Source: Prevotella brunnea (GTDB taxonomy: Bacteria > Bacteroidota > Bacteroidia > Bacteroidales > Bacteroidaceae). From it: a stretch of DNA of 52,706 nucleotides. A model generated the notes under the pieces. The model saw only the letters and a list, made by a program, of their open reading frames with translations, had not been told where the DNA came from and searched no databases. Shown here one piece after another: positions 1 to 7,711 of this stretch. Positions within the stretch are counted from its first letter, which is position 1, and each line of letters starts with the position of its first letter. The translations under genes and the position numbers were made by a program. The stretch is from NCBI RefSeq assembly GCF_008016795.1, contig NZ_SDIK01000026.1, positions 1 through 52,706 on the forward strand. The letters are read 5' to 3'.

Positions 1-331
1 ACTCGAAAAGTTCGGGATCCACGTCCCCAAAGAATTTCTCCGCGCGTCTGGCATTCGCTTATAACAGGGTACTGCTCTGAGTACCCCTGTCAATGCCTAT
101 GTGATGAAGCTTGCGCACCTCAGCCGTCATTGCCGCCTCTATCTCGCGCAGGGAGTCGAAGCGCATGATGACTGCATACAGCATCGTAAGAAGATGGGTG
201 AAGCCATCAAAGGTCTTCACATACCGCTCACCGCCGTTCCGACGGCTTATTTCAACTATTTTATCATGGTCGAGAGATTTTATCAGCTGACCATATACCG
301 GCTGTCCGAAGAAATGTGTACTTTTGCCCAT
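1..331 (-). pseudogene. IS4-family transposase N-terminus (DUF4372-like), with in-frame stop
   Basis: From the ATG at 331 the frame reads MGKSTHFFGQPVYGQLIK, which resembles the DUF4372 N-terminal domain of Bacteroidetes IS4-type transposases. A TAA at 59-61 interrupts it after 90 codons. Beyond that stop the same frame continues as ANARRAEKFFGDVDPELFE up to the window edge. This is the expected continuation, so the break is a nonsense mutation and not a frameshift. A longer start at 367 exists, but MGKSTHFF is the usual family start. The catalytic DDE core lies outside the window. A sequencing error at 59-61 is the main alternative to true decay. Confidence 0.75.
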
Positions 332-369
332 GTTATCTGAGTTTGGAAACAAAAGCAAAGATAACAAAA

Positions 370-401
370 AGGGCTGATACCTCGTGAGAAGTGTCAGCCC
401 T
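370..401 (-). terminator. Hairpin reading into the IS (insulating terminator)
   Basis: AGGGCTGATAC (370-380) and GTGTCAGCCCT (391-401) form an 11-bp stem with one G-T type pair and a 10-nt loop. On the minus strand the stem is followed by TTTTTG, as in an intrinsic terminator. It lies upstream of the transposase and would stop outside transcription entering the IS, a known self-limiting arrangement in insertion sequences. It might instead be part of the IS end. Confidence 0.5.
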
Positions 402-596
402 AATTCATAAAAAATGTGGGATGTTTAGCGGACAGTAATAAAAAAGAATCGTTTGCCGGCGGATTTTTGATTCCGAACCATCGGGCATCAGATAACGAAA
501 AATCGTCTCGTCATCACCATGAAATCACATGACAAAAAAGGGGCTAAAACGCTCTTTGCAACCTATTGATAATCAGGGTGATACAGATTGAGATTT

Positions 597-677
597 AAAA
601 GGTTAGCTTTTGCACTCCAAAAGGTAAGCTTTTACAACGCAAAAGGTAAGCTTTTAAAAAGTGAAAGGTAAGCTTTT
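597..677. repeat. Array A: four 22-bp-period palindromic units
   Basis: Units start at 597, 619, 641 and 663, exactly 22 bp apart. The 15-bp core is AAAAGGTAAGCTTTT; unit 1 reads GGTTAGC in the middle and unit 4 begins with G. The 7-bp spacers are GCACTCC, ACAACGC and AAAAAGT. The core is a near-palindrome: AAAAGGT and AGCTTTT around a central A, with one asymmetric position. The array ends 90 bp before the -7 element of the glycosyltransferase promoter. It belongs to the family also seen at 10896, 19657, 32265 and 44573. Confidence 0.9.
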
Positions 678-766
678 AGAATGAAAAACAAGCGAAAAGA
701 TTGTGGCAATTAATTTTGAGCATCTACTTATTATGCAATATTACGCTGACTTTGGATTATTTTTCA

Positions 767-774
767 TACATTTG
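767..774 (+). promoter_or_regulatory. Bacteroidetes -7 element (TACATTTG) for the glycan operon
   Basis: TACATTTG followed by CAG matches the TAnnTTTG consensus and lies 16 bp before the ATG at 791, which supports that start. The -33 TTTG is not conserved at the expected 20-bp spacing. Confidence 0.6.
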
Positions 775-790
775 CAGTACATTATCACCT

Positions 791-1747
791 ATGGCAAACA
801 ACAATTTCAAGACCGTATCGGTAATCGTCTGCACATATAACGGTGCCAAATACCTGAAAGAACAGGTAGATTCCATCATCGGGCAGACCTACCCCATTCG
901 GGAAATCATCATACAAGACGATGGCTCGACCGATGAAACCGTGGCAATGGCACAGGCCTACAAGGCAGAACACCCAAATGTTCAGGTGTTCAGCAACACA
1001 AAGAACATGGGCTTCAATGCCAATTTCGAGACAGCCGCCCGACGAGCCACGTCCGACTTCATTGCCATTGCCGACCAAGACGACATCTGGTATCCGACGA
1101 AAATAGAGAAACAGGTGGCTGCCATTGGCGACAAGGACATCTGCTTCTGCTGCCATCACAGAGGCAAATCGCCCGAAAAGTCGGTCTATGTTACCCCACA
1201 ATACAGCCTTGAGGCACTCCTCTTCACGGGATTTGCCGGACACACGATGCTCCTGCGCCGCGAGTTTGCCCACAATCATGCCAACTGGATAAGCTACATC
1301 CACTACGACTGGTCGCTGGCCATCAATGCTCAGCTGCAAAGAGGTATCGTGCGCATCGACGAACCACTGAACTGGCACCGCTCCCACCCGGAATCCGCCA
1401 TAGCACAGGAGAACAAATCGCACGGAATAGACAACAGCCGGATGTCGAAAACGGAACCTTACACAAAGGGCTATGCCAACTATCGGCAACTGCAAGGAAA
1501 ACGCAACTGGCAAAAGCTCTATCAATACATCTGCGAAAGAAGCGCAACAACACAGCCGTTGGCTCACCGCATGGCGGGACTGATGCTAAGAAAAGACTTG
1601 TGGGCACTCGTGCAACTGTGCCTCATCTGTGCACGACACCGCGACAGCATCTATTACAACGGGAACGCAAAAGGACTCATGGGCTGGATTCGCGGATTCT
1701 TCTATCCGCTCATCTTCACCTATCACAACGTGCAGTACGACTTGTGA
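791..1747 (+). CDS. Glycosyltransferase family 2 protein
   Basis: Predicted cytoplasmic inverting glycosyltransferase of 318 residues that moves a sugar from a nucleotide donor to a surface-glycan or lipid-linked acceptor. The GT-A fold begins with SVIVCTYNGAKYL near residue 10, then QDDGSTD (42-48) for nucleotide binding and DQDDIW (95-100) for the metal-binding acidic cluster. The ATG at 791 is preferred over an upstream start at 701 because the family starts just before the first strand and a promoter element sits at 767-774. The C-terminal third is variable, so the sugar cannot be told. A paralog lies at 22901-23863 with the same motif set and a similar C-terminal pattern. The cytidylyltransferase gene follows 35 bp downstream, probably in the same operon. 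Confidence 0.88.
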   Translation: MANNNFKTVSVIVCTYNGAKYLKEQVDSIIGQTYPIREIIIQDDGSTDETVAMAQAYKAEHPNVQVFSNTKNMGFNANFETAARRATSDFIAIADQDDIWYPTKIEKQVAAIGDKDICFCCHHRGKSPEKSVYVTPQYSLEALLFTGFAGHTMLLRREFAHNHANWISYIHYDWSLAINAQLQRGIVRIDEPLNWHRSHPESAIAQENKSHGIDNSRMSKTEPYTKGYANYRQLQGKRNWQKLYQYICERSATTQPLAHRMAGLMLRKDLWALVQLCLICARHRDSIYYNGNAKGLMGWIRGFFYPLIFTYHNVQYDL

Positions 1748-1782
1748 AACAGAAATCATCGACAACCAACAAAACGAACAAT

Positions 1783-2502
1783 ATGAACATCGCATTATTA
1801 ACCGCAGGCGGCACGGGCAACAGAATGGGACAAGACATTCCCAAACAGTTCATGACAATAGACAACATCCCCGTCATCATCTACACGATGAAAGCTTTTC
1901 AGGAGCATCCGGAGATAGATGCCATGGCCGTGGTTTGCCTTCAGGGCTGGGAAGTGGTGCTGCAAGCCTATGCCAACCAATTCAACATAACGAAACTGAA
2001 ATGGATTTTCAAAGGCGGCAACAGCAACCAGCAGTCCATTCTCAACGGTTTGGAAGGCTTGAAAGCAAAAGGTTGCAACGACGATGATATTGTCTTGGTA
2101 CACGACGGCGTGCGACCATTAGTGTCGGAGCGCATCATTTCCGAGAACATCGCCAAATGCCGAGAGTTCGGCTATGCCGTGACGGGACTCGTGTGCAAGG
2201 AAGCCATCATGGAAGTGAAGGGCGATTGCCTGTCGAACATTTCCATACCGCGCGAGCGACTCATTCGAACGCAGACGCCACACACCTACCGACTGAAGAC
2301 TTTACTCGATGCACACGCCGAAGCCAAGGCACAAGGCATAGAGAACACGGTGGCATCCTGCACCTTGTTGGGTGCATTGGGCATCGACGACCAGCACCTT
2401 GTCGCCGGTTCGGAGCGCAACGGACTGAAACTGACGCAGACGGAAGACGTTGAGTTGTTTAAGGCATTGAAAAATACGGATAAGGAATATTGGTTGAAAT
2501 GA
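1783..2502 (+). CDS. IspD/TarI-family CTP-dependent cytidylyltransferase
   Basis: Transfers CMP from CTP to a phosphorylated polyol: methylerythritol phosphate in IspD, ribitol 5-phosphate in TarI-type enzymes. The 239-residue protein has the nucleotide-binding loop LTAGGTGNRMG (6-16), PKQF (20-23), GGNSNQQSI (78-86) and HDGVRP (107-112), and the late QTPHTYR segment. The start ATG at 1783 places the loop at the very N-terminus, as in the family. Its stop overlaps the start of the next gene (ATGA). The setting with a glycosyltransferase, an SDR and a nearby LicD protein favours a CDP-polyol for surface glycan over the MEP pathway, although dxr is also in the window at 5985-7160. I leave the symbol empty because ispD and tarI cannot be separated by eye. 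Confidence 0.82.
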   Translation: MNIALLTAGGTGNRMGQDIPKQFMTIDNIPVIIYTMKAFQEHPEIDAMAVVCLQGWEVVLQAYANQFNITKLKWIFKGGNSNQQSILNGLEGLKAKGCNDDDIVLVHDGVRPLVSERIISENIAKCREFGYAVTGLVCKEAIMEVKGDCLSNISIPRERLIRTQTPHTYRLKTLLDAHAEAKAQGIENTVASCTLLGALGIDDQHLVAGSERNGLKLTQTEDVELFKALKNTDKEYWLK

Positions 2503-3536
2503 CAACAGATTATCGTTTACGGATTGAGCAGGCAGCAACGGCGGAGTTACCTTGGGAACTATTGGAAGGAAGCAACCTGCTCGTAACGGGAGCAACGGGA
2601 TTGATAGGGGGATGTTTGGTGGATGTCCTGATGCGACACAATGCACACCACTTCCGGGTCTATGCTGCCGGCAGAAACGAAGAAAGAGCAAGGAAAAGAT
2701 TTGCCGCATATTGGTATCTGCCCAACTTTCATTTCATCGCGTTCGATGTAACGACACCGATGAAGACCGACATTGATTTCCACTTCATCATCGACGCAGC
2801 AAGCGGTGCTTCTCCAAGTGCCTATGCCACCGACCCCGTGGGGGTGATGAAAGCCAACATCTACGGCGTGGACAACCTGTTGAGCTATGGAAAAGCCCAC
2901 CAACTGTGCAGGTTTGTCTATGTCTCATCGGGAGAAGTCTATGGCGAGGGCGATGGAAGAGCGTTTGCGGAGGACTACAGCGGATATATCAATCCCACCA
3001 CGGTTCGTTCCTGCTACCCTTCTTCCAAGCGTGCCGCCGAAACGCTTTGTGTGAGTCATGCCCAACAGTTCGGACTGAATGTCTCGATAGCACGACCCTC
3101 ACATGTGTATGGTCCCTATTTCACGGAGCAGGATAACCGGGTTTACGCGCAATTCATCCGCAACGTATTGGCAGGTGAGGACATCGTGATGAAAAGTAGT
3201 GGCAGACAGTTCCGTTCATGGTGCTTCTCGGTGGACTGCGCATCGGCTTTACTGCATATATTGTTGAAGGGGGAGAACATGAAACCTTATAACATTGCCG
3301 ATACAGAGAGTAACATTTCCATTCGAGAACTGGCGGAAGACATAGCCGATATTGCCGGGAAGAGGGTGGTTGTGGATATTCCTGACGCCGAAGAGAAAGC
3401 CGGATACTCCGTAATTAAAAAGGCAACGTTCGACACAGCTCGTCTGCGCGCCTTGGGATGGACTACCGAAGGGGGGATGAAAGAAAAACTGCGGCTCACC
3501 ATTGATGAACAGCAGCATTACGAGAAAAACATGTAA
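2499..3536 (+). CDS. NAD-dependent epimerase/dehydratase (extended SDR)
   Basis: Predicted 345-residue nucleotide-sugar or polyol-phosphate modifying enzyme. The Rossmann glycine motif GATGLIG is at 31-37, the VSSGEVYG strand at 142-149 and the catalytic YPSSK (YxxxK) at 173-177, followed by ARPSHVYGP, typical of extended SDRs such as UDP-sugar epimerases and dehydratases. The ATG at 2499 overlaps the upstream stop by 4 bp, implying translational coupling. A TTG nine bases upstream is less likely. The substrate is unknown. Co-expression with the cytidylyltransferase suggests the two act on the same CDP- or polyol-linked precursor, which is an inference from operon structure. Confidence 0.85.
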   Translation: MTTDYRLRIEQAATAELPWELLEGSNLLVTGATGLIGGCLVDVLMRHNAHHFRVYAAGRNEERARKRFAAYWYLPNFHFIAFDVTTPMKTDIDFHFIIDAASGASPSAYATDPVGVMKANIYGVDNLLSYGKAHQLCRFVYVSSGEVYGEGDGRAFAEDYSGYINPTTVRSCYPSSKRAAETLCVSHAQQFGLNVSIARPSHVYGPYFTEQDNRVYAQFIRNVLAGEDIVMKSSGRQFRSWCFSVDCASALLHILLKGENMKPYNIADTESNISIRELAEDIADIAGKRVVVDIPDAEEKAGYSVIKKATFDTARLRALGWTTEGGMKEKLRLTIDEQQHYEKNM

Positions 3537-3537
3537 G

Positions 3538-3583
3538 AAGCCGAAAGGCTCCGGTTTTCATCATTGTTCAAGATTCGGAAACC
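3538..3583. terminator. Possible convergent terminator region
   Basis: Between the convergent SDR and LicD genes lie a small stem-loop (AGCC GAAA GGCT) and a longer inverted repeat (CCGGTTT ... AAACCGG). Either could end transcription; the U-tracts are short. Confidence 0.35.
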
Positions 3584-3600
3584 GGACTTCTGCTTGCCTT

Positions 3601-4434
3601 TCACTCAAGGAAACGTATGGTGGCTTGATGCCGGTTGCGCTTGTCTCGGGGTGGCAAAGCCATATAGTCGCCATAGATGATACGGCAAAAATCTTCCGGA
3701 CGTGCCGGACCATTATAGGTTCTATCCTCAAACCTTATGGGTTTGTAGGGGCGTACCACATCAAGGGGGAAGCGTTCATAGAACCATGTGCCGTAACTGT
3801 GCATAAACTCTCCGCGCTTTCCGAAGAAATGTCCCAACAACCGAAAGATGGGAAACACACAATGATTGAGCAATCGATAACCGCACCGTGCCCATTGCGG
3901 ATGTTGCGGAGCCACATCAAGGTTTAGTTTCACTGCCAACTTTCCGGCAATGCGCTGCAAACGCGGCAGAATGCGGTCTTCATAGGGGAAGATGTCGATA
4001 TGCAAACCGCGAAATCGCATCGCCTCCAACGCCTTCCTGTCGCGCAAATCGGCATCTTCGGTACTGACGTGCTCACTCTTTCGGTCGCGAAAACTTGCCC
4101 AAAACTTCCAATAACCGGCATCGGTGTCGCTGTCTTGGAGCAGGTATTGCGGATGAGGATGTTGCTTCAGGTAGTCGCAAAACCGCTTGTAGTCTTTCCA
4201 ATCCACCACAATATCCACATCATCGTCCCAAGGAATGAAGCCTCCGTGACGCAAAGCTCCCAACACATTGCCACCATCCAATCGCCAATTCACGCCGGCT
4301 TGTTCGGCAGCGGTAACGAGATAGTCCAACATATCCAACATACGCAATTGCGCACGCCGAAGTATCGAGCCATCGGGATTGTACTCCCGACGCAGACTGT
4401 CTTGTGTCTCGCCCGTGTTGAAAACAGTTATCAT
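3601..4434 (-). CDS. LicD-family phosphotransferase
   Basis: LicD proteins belong to the nucleotidyltransferase-fold superfamily and transfer phosphocholine or another phospho-alcohol from a CDP carrier to a glycan; human fukutin and FKRP transfer ribitol phosphate. The 277-residue protein shows the family signature at 52-75: LDGGNVLGALRHGG, then FIPWDDDVDI, whose acidic WDDDVD (69-74) binds metal. Start is the ATG at 4434; a GTG at 4440 is also open. It lies 14 bp after rseP in the minus-strand run and convergent to the cytidylyltransferase/SDR operon. The donor could be the CDP-polyol made by the product of 1783-2502. No membrane segment is obvious. Confidence 0.85.
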   Translation of the reverse strand: MITVFNTGETQDSLRREYNPDGSILRRAQLRMLDMLDYLVTAAEQAGVNWRLDGGNVLGALRHGGFIPWDDDVDIVVDWKDYKRFCDYLKQHPHPQYLLQDSDTDAGYWKFWASFRDRKSEHVSTEDADLRDRKALEAMRFRGLHIDIFPYEDRILPRLQRIAGKLAVKLNLDVAPQHPQWARCGYRLLNHCVFPIFRLLGHFFGKRGEFMHSYGTWFYERFPLDVVRPYKPIRFEDRTYNGPARPEDFCRIIYGDYMALPPRDKRNRHQATIRFLE

Positions 4435-4448
4435 TACCACAAAAAACT

Positions 4449-5849
4449 CTACATCAAACCTATCCAGCGCAATACGTCATTGAGATTGGCAACCACCATC
4501 AACAGAATAAGGATGGTAATGCCCACGTATTCGGCGCGAATCATGAACTTTTCCGATGGCTTTCGGCGAGTAATCATCTCATAAAGCAGGAAAATAACAT
4601 GACCACCATCGAGTGCGGGAATGGGAAGAATATTCATAAACGCAAGGATAATGCTCAAGAAAGCTGTCATGTTCCAGAACATATACCAGTCCCAGAAAGG
4701 CGGAAAGAGCTTTCCTATTGAGCCAAAGCCACCGAGACTCTTCGCTCCGTCTGCAGAAGCGAGATATTGAAGGTTGCTTACATAGCCGCGCAAGATGTTC
4801 ACACCGTATTTAACTCCTTCCGGGAAACTCGCAAAGAAAGAATATCTTTCTTCCGTCGGCTGATAATAAGTTGCCATTGTGCTCTGCACCACACCCATTT
4901 TTAAGTCGGGAGTAAGCATCATTCTGACAGTATCGACCCTGTGAGTTCCGGCTCTCCGGACGGTAAGAAGAACATTTCGCAAAACCAAAGAATCCTTCCG
5001 GGTATGCTTTACTGAAGCGATGTCGCTCAAAACACCGACTTGGAAATTCATGTCGGTCCACGTTTTAACCGGCTTTCCATTGATGGATGTCAGCAAGTCG
5101 CCTTCTTTTATTCCGGCTTTCATCGCCGGTGTGCCCCCCAGAACGCTGTCCACACGTGCCGGGATGTAAGGTTCGGCAAAGAGAGGACGCTCCTTTATCA
5201 TGGAGAGCATATCCAAATCGCCGGGCATTGAGATACGAACTTTCTTGCCACCACGCAACACATCGACATAGTTTGATTGGGCTATCTGCCGAAAGAAGTC
5301 GCCATTGACGTTGGCAAACTCGCGAAATGCGCCTTGATCGGTGCCTATCATCACATCATTGTCACGGAAACCGAGTGCTTTCGCATCTTCGTTGAAGACC
5401 ATTCCCATCGACATATCCGACACTTTGTAATAACTTTCGCCCCATGTAAATATAATCATGGAATAGATAAAGAGTGCCAACAGGAAATTCACAAGTACGC
5501 CTCCAATCATGACAAGCAAGCGTTGCCATGCCGGTTTTGTACGAAACTCCCATGATTCAGGGGCTTTCTTCATCTGTTCCGTATCGAAGCTCTCGTCAAT
5601 CATGCCCGATATCTTGCAATAACCGCCCAATGGCAGCCATCCCATTCCATAAGTGGTGTCGCTTTTCTTAGGTTTCCACTTGAAAAGCATGCCGTTCCAT
5701 TTACCAATGGATACATCGAAAAAGACAAAAAACTTCTCTACTTTTATACCAAAGAGCTTTGCGAAGAACATGTGTCCTCCCTCATGGAGAAGGACAAGCA
5801 AAGAGATTGCCAATACAAACTGAAGCAATCGTATCAGAAATGTTTCCAT
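4449..5849 (-). CDS. rseP: RIP metalloprotease RseP (site-2 protease)
   Basis: Inner-membrane zinc protease that cuts transmembrane substrates such as anti-sigma factors and leftover signal peptides. The zinc motif HEGGH (HExxH, 22-26) lies in the first membrane helix. Further parts are the PLGGY segment, two PDZ-like stretches in the middle, and the third zinc ligand in NILPIPALDGGH (LDGGH at 413-417), followed by the last helix. The length of 466 residues is normal for the group. It lies 135 bp downstream of dxr; the dxr-rseP pairing is widespread in bacteria. Transcription probably comes from the tsaB-side promoter, as I see no clear element in the dxr-rseP gap. Confidence 0.95.
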   Translation of the reverse strand: METFLIRLLQFVLAISLLVLLHEGGHMFFAKLFGIKVEKFFVFFDVSIGKWNGMLFKWKPKKSDTTYGMGWLPLGGYCKISGMIDESFDTEQMKKAPESWEFRTKPAWQRLLVMIGGVLVNFLLALFIYSMIIFTWGESYYKVSDMSMGMVFNEDAKALGFRDNDVMIGTDQGAFREFANVNGDFFRQIAQSNYVDVLRGGKKVRISMPGDLDMLSMIKERPLFAEPYIPARVDSVLGGTPAMKAGIKEGDLLTSINGKPVKTWTDMNFQVGVLSDIASVKHTRKDSLVLRNVLLTVRRAGTHRVDTVRMMLTPDLKMGVVQSTMATYYQPTEERYSFFASFPEGVKYGVNILRGYVSNLQYLASADGAKSLGGFGSIGKLFPPFWDWYMFWNMTAFLSIILAFMNILPIPALDGGHVIFLLYEMITRRKPSEKFMIRAEYVGITILILLMVVANLNDVLRWIGLM

Positions 5850-5984
5850 TAATCAGTATTTATTCTTTTTTGTTTATATATCATTTTTAAGGGGATGAGG
5901 ATTGAAGTAGGTGTGAACAAATCCTCCCATTAGCCTATTCCTATCTCACTGTTTAAGGAATGATGGGCGAGCAAGCACCTTGTA

Positions 5985-7160
5985 TCATCTTTTACCCAAT
6001 CTCTCGTTCATCAAATCCATTGCCACGCGACGTGCTTCGGCATCGGTCTGTAGATAGACGTCTAAATCAGGGTTTTCATCAAATCCCACTTTTGCCATGG
6101 TTTGCTCTATGATTTCCCCCATTCCAACAAACGAGCATGCTCCTTTTCTGAAGCCTTCATTGACAATCTCATTGGCAGCGTTCATAATACAAGGCATATT
6201 TCCACCCTTTTCAATCGCCTCGTATGCCATTCCCAAGCACTTAAACTTCTGCATGTCGGGTTCAAAGAATTCCAACGGTTGCTTGAATAAGTCCAAACGT
6301 TCAGCTCTCAGCGACAAACGCTTAGGAAAGGAGAAGGCATATTGTATCGGAAGGTGCATGTCGGGAATGCCTAACTGCGCTTTCACTCCCCCATCGGCAA
6401 ACTGTACCGCACTGTGGACGATCGACTGCGGATGTATCAACACCTGAATCTTATCTGCCGGCACACCAAAGAGCCATTTCGCTTCTATCACCTCAAAGCC
6501 CTTGTTCATCAACGATGCAGAATCGATGGTGATTTTCGCCCCCATGTCCCACGTCGGATGCCTCAATGCATCGGCTGCGGTCACTGTCTGGAGCTGTTCG
6601 CTGGAGAAAAGGCGGAACGGACCTCCGGAACAGGTGAGCAATATCTTCTCTATCTCGTTCTCATCCTCCCCCACAAGACTCTGGAAAATGGCACTGTGTT
6701 CGCTATCCACCGGCAAAACGGACACTCGGTTCTCAGCTGCCAAGCCGCAAATAAGTTCACCTGCCACAACAAGAGTTTCCTTGTTTGCCAAACAAATCTT
6801 CTTCTTTGCTTTTATTGCGTGAATGGTGGGCTCCAATCCGGAAAAGCCTACCATTGCCGTCAGTACCATATTGATGGGCTCAGCCTCAACTATCTGGTTC
6901 AGAGCCTCAGCCCCCGCATACACCTTGATATCGGGTTGGTCTGCCAATTCTTTGGAAAGGTCTTTGTAATAAGCCTCGTTGGCAATCACCACGGCTGCCG
7001 GACGAAACTTGCGAGCTTGTGCGGCGAGTTCTTTCCATCGAGAGTTTGCCGTCAGCGCGTAAGTCTCATACAAATCGGAATGTTGCTCAATAATGTCGAG
7101 TGCTTGCGTCCCGATGCTTCCTGTTGAGCCAAGAATGCATATTTGTTGTTTCATCTTCAT
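5985..7160 (-). CDS. dxr: 1-deoxy-D-xylulose 5-phosphate reductoisomerase
   Basis: Cytoplasmic NADPH- and metal-dependent enzyme for the second step of the MEP isoprenoid pathway, which supplies isoprenoid units for the undecaprenyl carrier used by MraY and MurG here. The 391-residue protein starts with the NADPH-binding loop ILGSTGSIGTQ (GSTGSIG at 11-17). It carries the LANKETLV and LPVDSEHSAIFQ motifs of the substrate and metal site, and HPTWDMGAKITIDSASLMNKG, which is highly conserved in Dxr. It follows rimM by 12 bp and precedes rseP. Two closely spaced start codons exist (MKMKQQ); the first is used here. Confidence 0.97.
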   Translation of the reverse strand: MKMKQQICILGSTGSIGTQALDIIEQHSDLYETYALTANSRWKELAAQARKFRPAAVVIANEAYYKDLSKELADQPDIKVYAGAEALNQIVEAEPINMVLTAMVGFSGLEPTIHAIKAKKKICLANKETLVVAGELICGLAAENRVSVLPVDSEHSAIFQSLVGEDENEIEKILLTCSGGPFRLFSSEQLQTVTAADALRHPTWDMGAKITIDSASLMNKGFEVIEAKWLFGVPADKIQVLIHPQSIVHSAVQFADGGVKAQLGIPDMHLPIQYAFSFPKRLSLRAERLDLFKQPLEFFEPDMQKFKCLGMAYEAIEKGGNMPCIMNAANEIVNEGFRKGACSFVGMGEIIEQTMAKVGFDENPDLDVYLQTDAEARRVAMDLMNERLGKR

Positions 7161-7172
7161 TCAAATCATAAT

Positions 7173-7694
7173 TCAGAGTTCCAAAAGACCTTCCGGAATC
7201 TCCATCTCTATTGTTTTTTTCTTTGAGTTCACGTTCATTATCAAATCTTCGTTGGCAGGCAACAACAGCATTTTACCCTGTTTTGTTCTCACTTCAAACA
7301 ATATGTTTACCGTAGAATCGTCCACCGATTCAACGTTTCCGATGACATTCCCCATACGAGAGTCAATCAGTGAGAAACCAATGATTTGTGTCCACGACAA
7401 CCGTTCGGTGTCATCCGGCACGAAAGAACGTGGAAAATACACATCAGCTCCTGCCAAATCCTGTGCTCGTTCCTCCGTATCAATGTTGCAGAATTTCACT
7501 AAAGCCTGCTCATCAGTGCGGAAGCGATATTCTTCCATGAAAAAAGGAACAAGAATGCCCTCCAAATCCAACACCAGATATTGAGCTTCAACTCGGTCGA
7601 AGACATCATCGGTGAAGCGGAATTGTAGTTCTCCACGCACGCCATGAGGTTTCCCCAATACACCTATCTTATATACGTCCTCTCGTTTTATCAT
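7173..7694 (-). CDS. rimM: Ribosome maturation factor RimM
   Basis: Binds ribosomal protein S19 and helps mature the head of the 30S subunit. The N-terminal barrel starts KIGVLGKPHGVRGELQFRF, close to the family pattern (G-hydrophobic-KPHGVRGE), and a C-terminal PRC barrel includes LSWTQIIGFSLID and MLLLPANEDLI. I start at the ATG at 7694 (MIKRED) because it places the barrel near the N-terminus. An ATG at 7718 would add eight residues and overlap murA by 7 bp. Product is 173 residues. It is not beside trmD or rpsP as in many bacteria but sits between murA and dxr. Confidence 0.9.
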   Translation of the reverse strand: MIKREDVYKIGVLGKPHGVRGELQFRFTDDVFDRVEAQYLVLDLEGILVPFFMEEYRFRTDEQALVKFCNIDTEERAQDLAGADVYFPRSFVPDDTERLSWTQIIGFSLIDSRMGNVIGNVESVDDSTVNILFEVRTKQGKMLLLPANEDLIMNVNSKKKTIEMEIPEGLLEL

Positions 7695-7711
7695 GTCGTC
7701 GGTCAAGAGAT

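Larger units (their letters stand above)
1..401 (-). mobile_element. Edge of an IS4-type insertion sequence (partial)
   Basis: The left end of the window holds the 5' part of a transposase gene read on the minus strand, preceded by a hairpin at 370-401. The element continues beyond base 1. The outer boundary is uncertain: I place it at the end of the hairpin because no terminal inverted repeat can be checked without the other end. The transposase reading frame carries a stop codon, so this copy is probably dead unless complemented in trans. Confidence 0.6.
402..790. other. Gene-free stretch upstream of the glycan operon
   Basis: No credible coding sequence. It holds a four-unit 22-bp palindrome array (597-677), a TGATAATCA motif (567-575) 22 bp before it, and the promoter -7 element at 767-774. 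Confidence 0.7.

Noticed and set aside
785..1567. Open frame on the minus strand inside the glycosyltransferase gene
   Set aside because: It lies antisense to a gene with clear GT2 motifs and has no recognisable domain.
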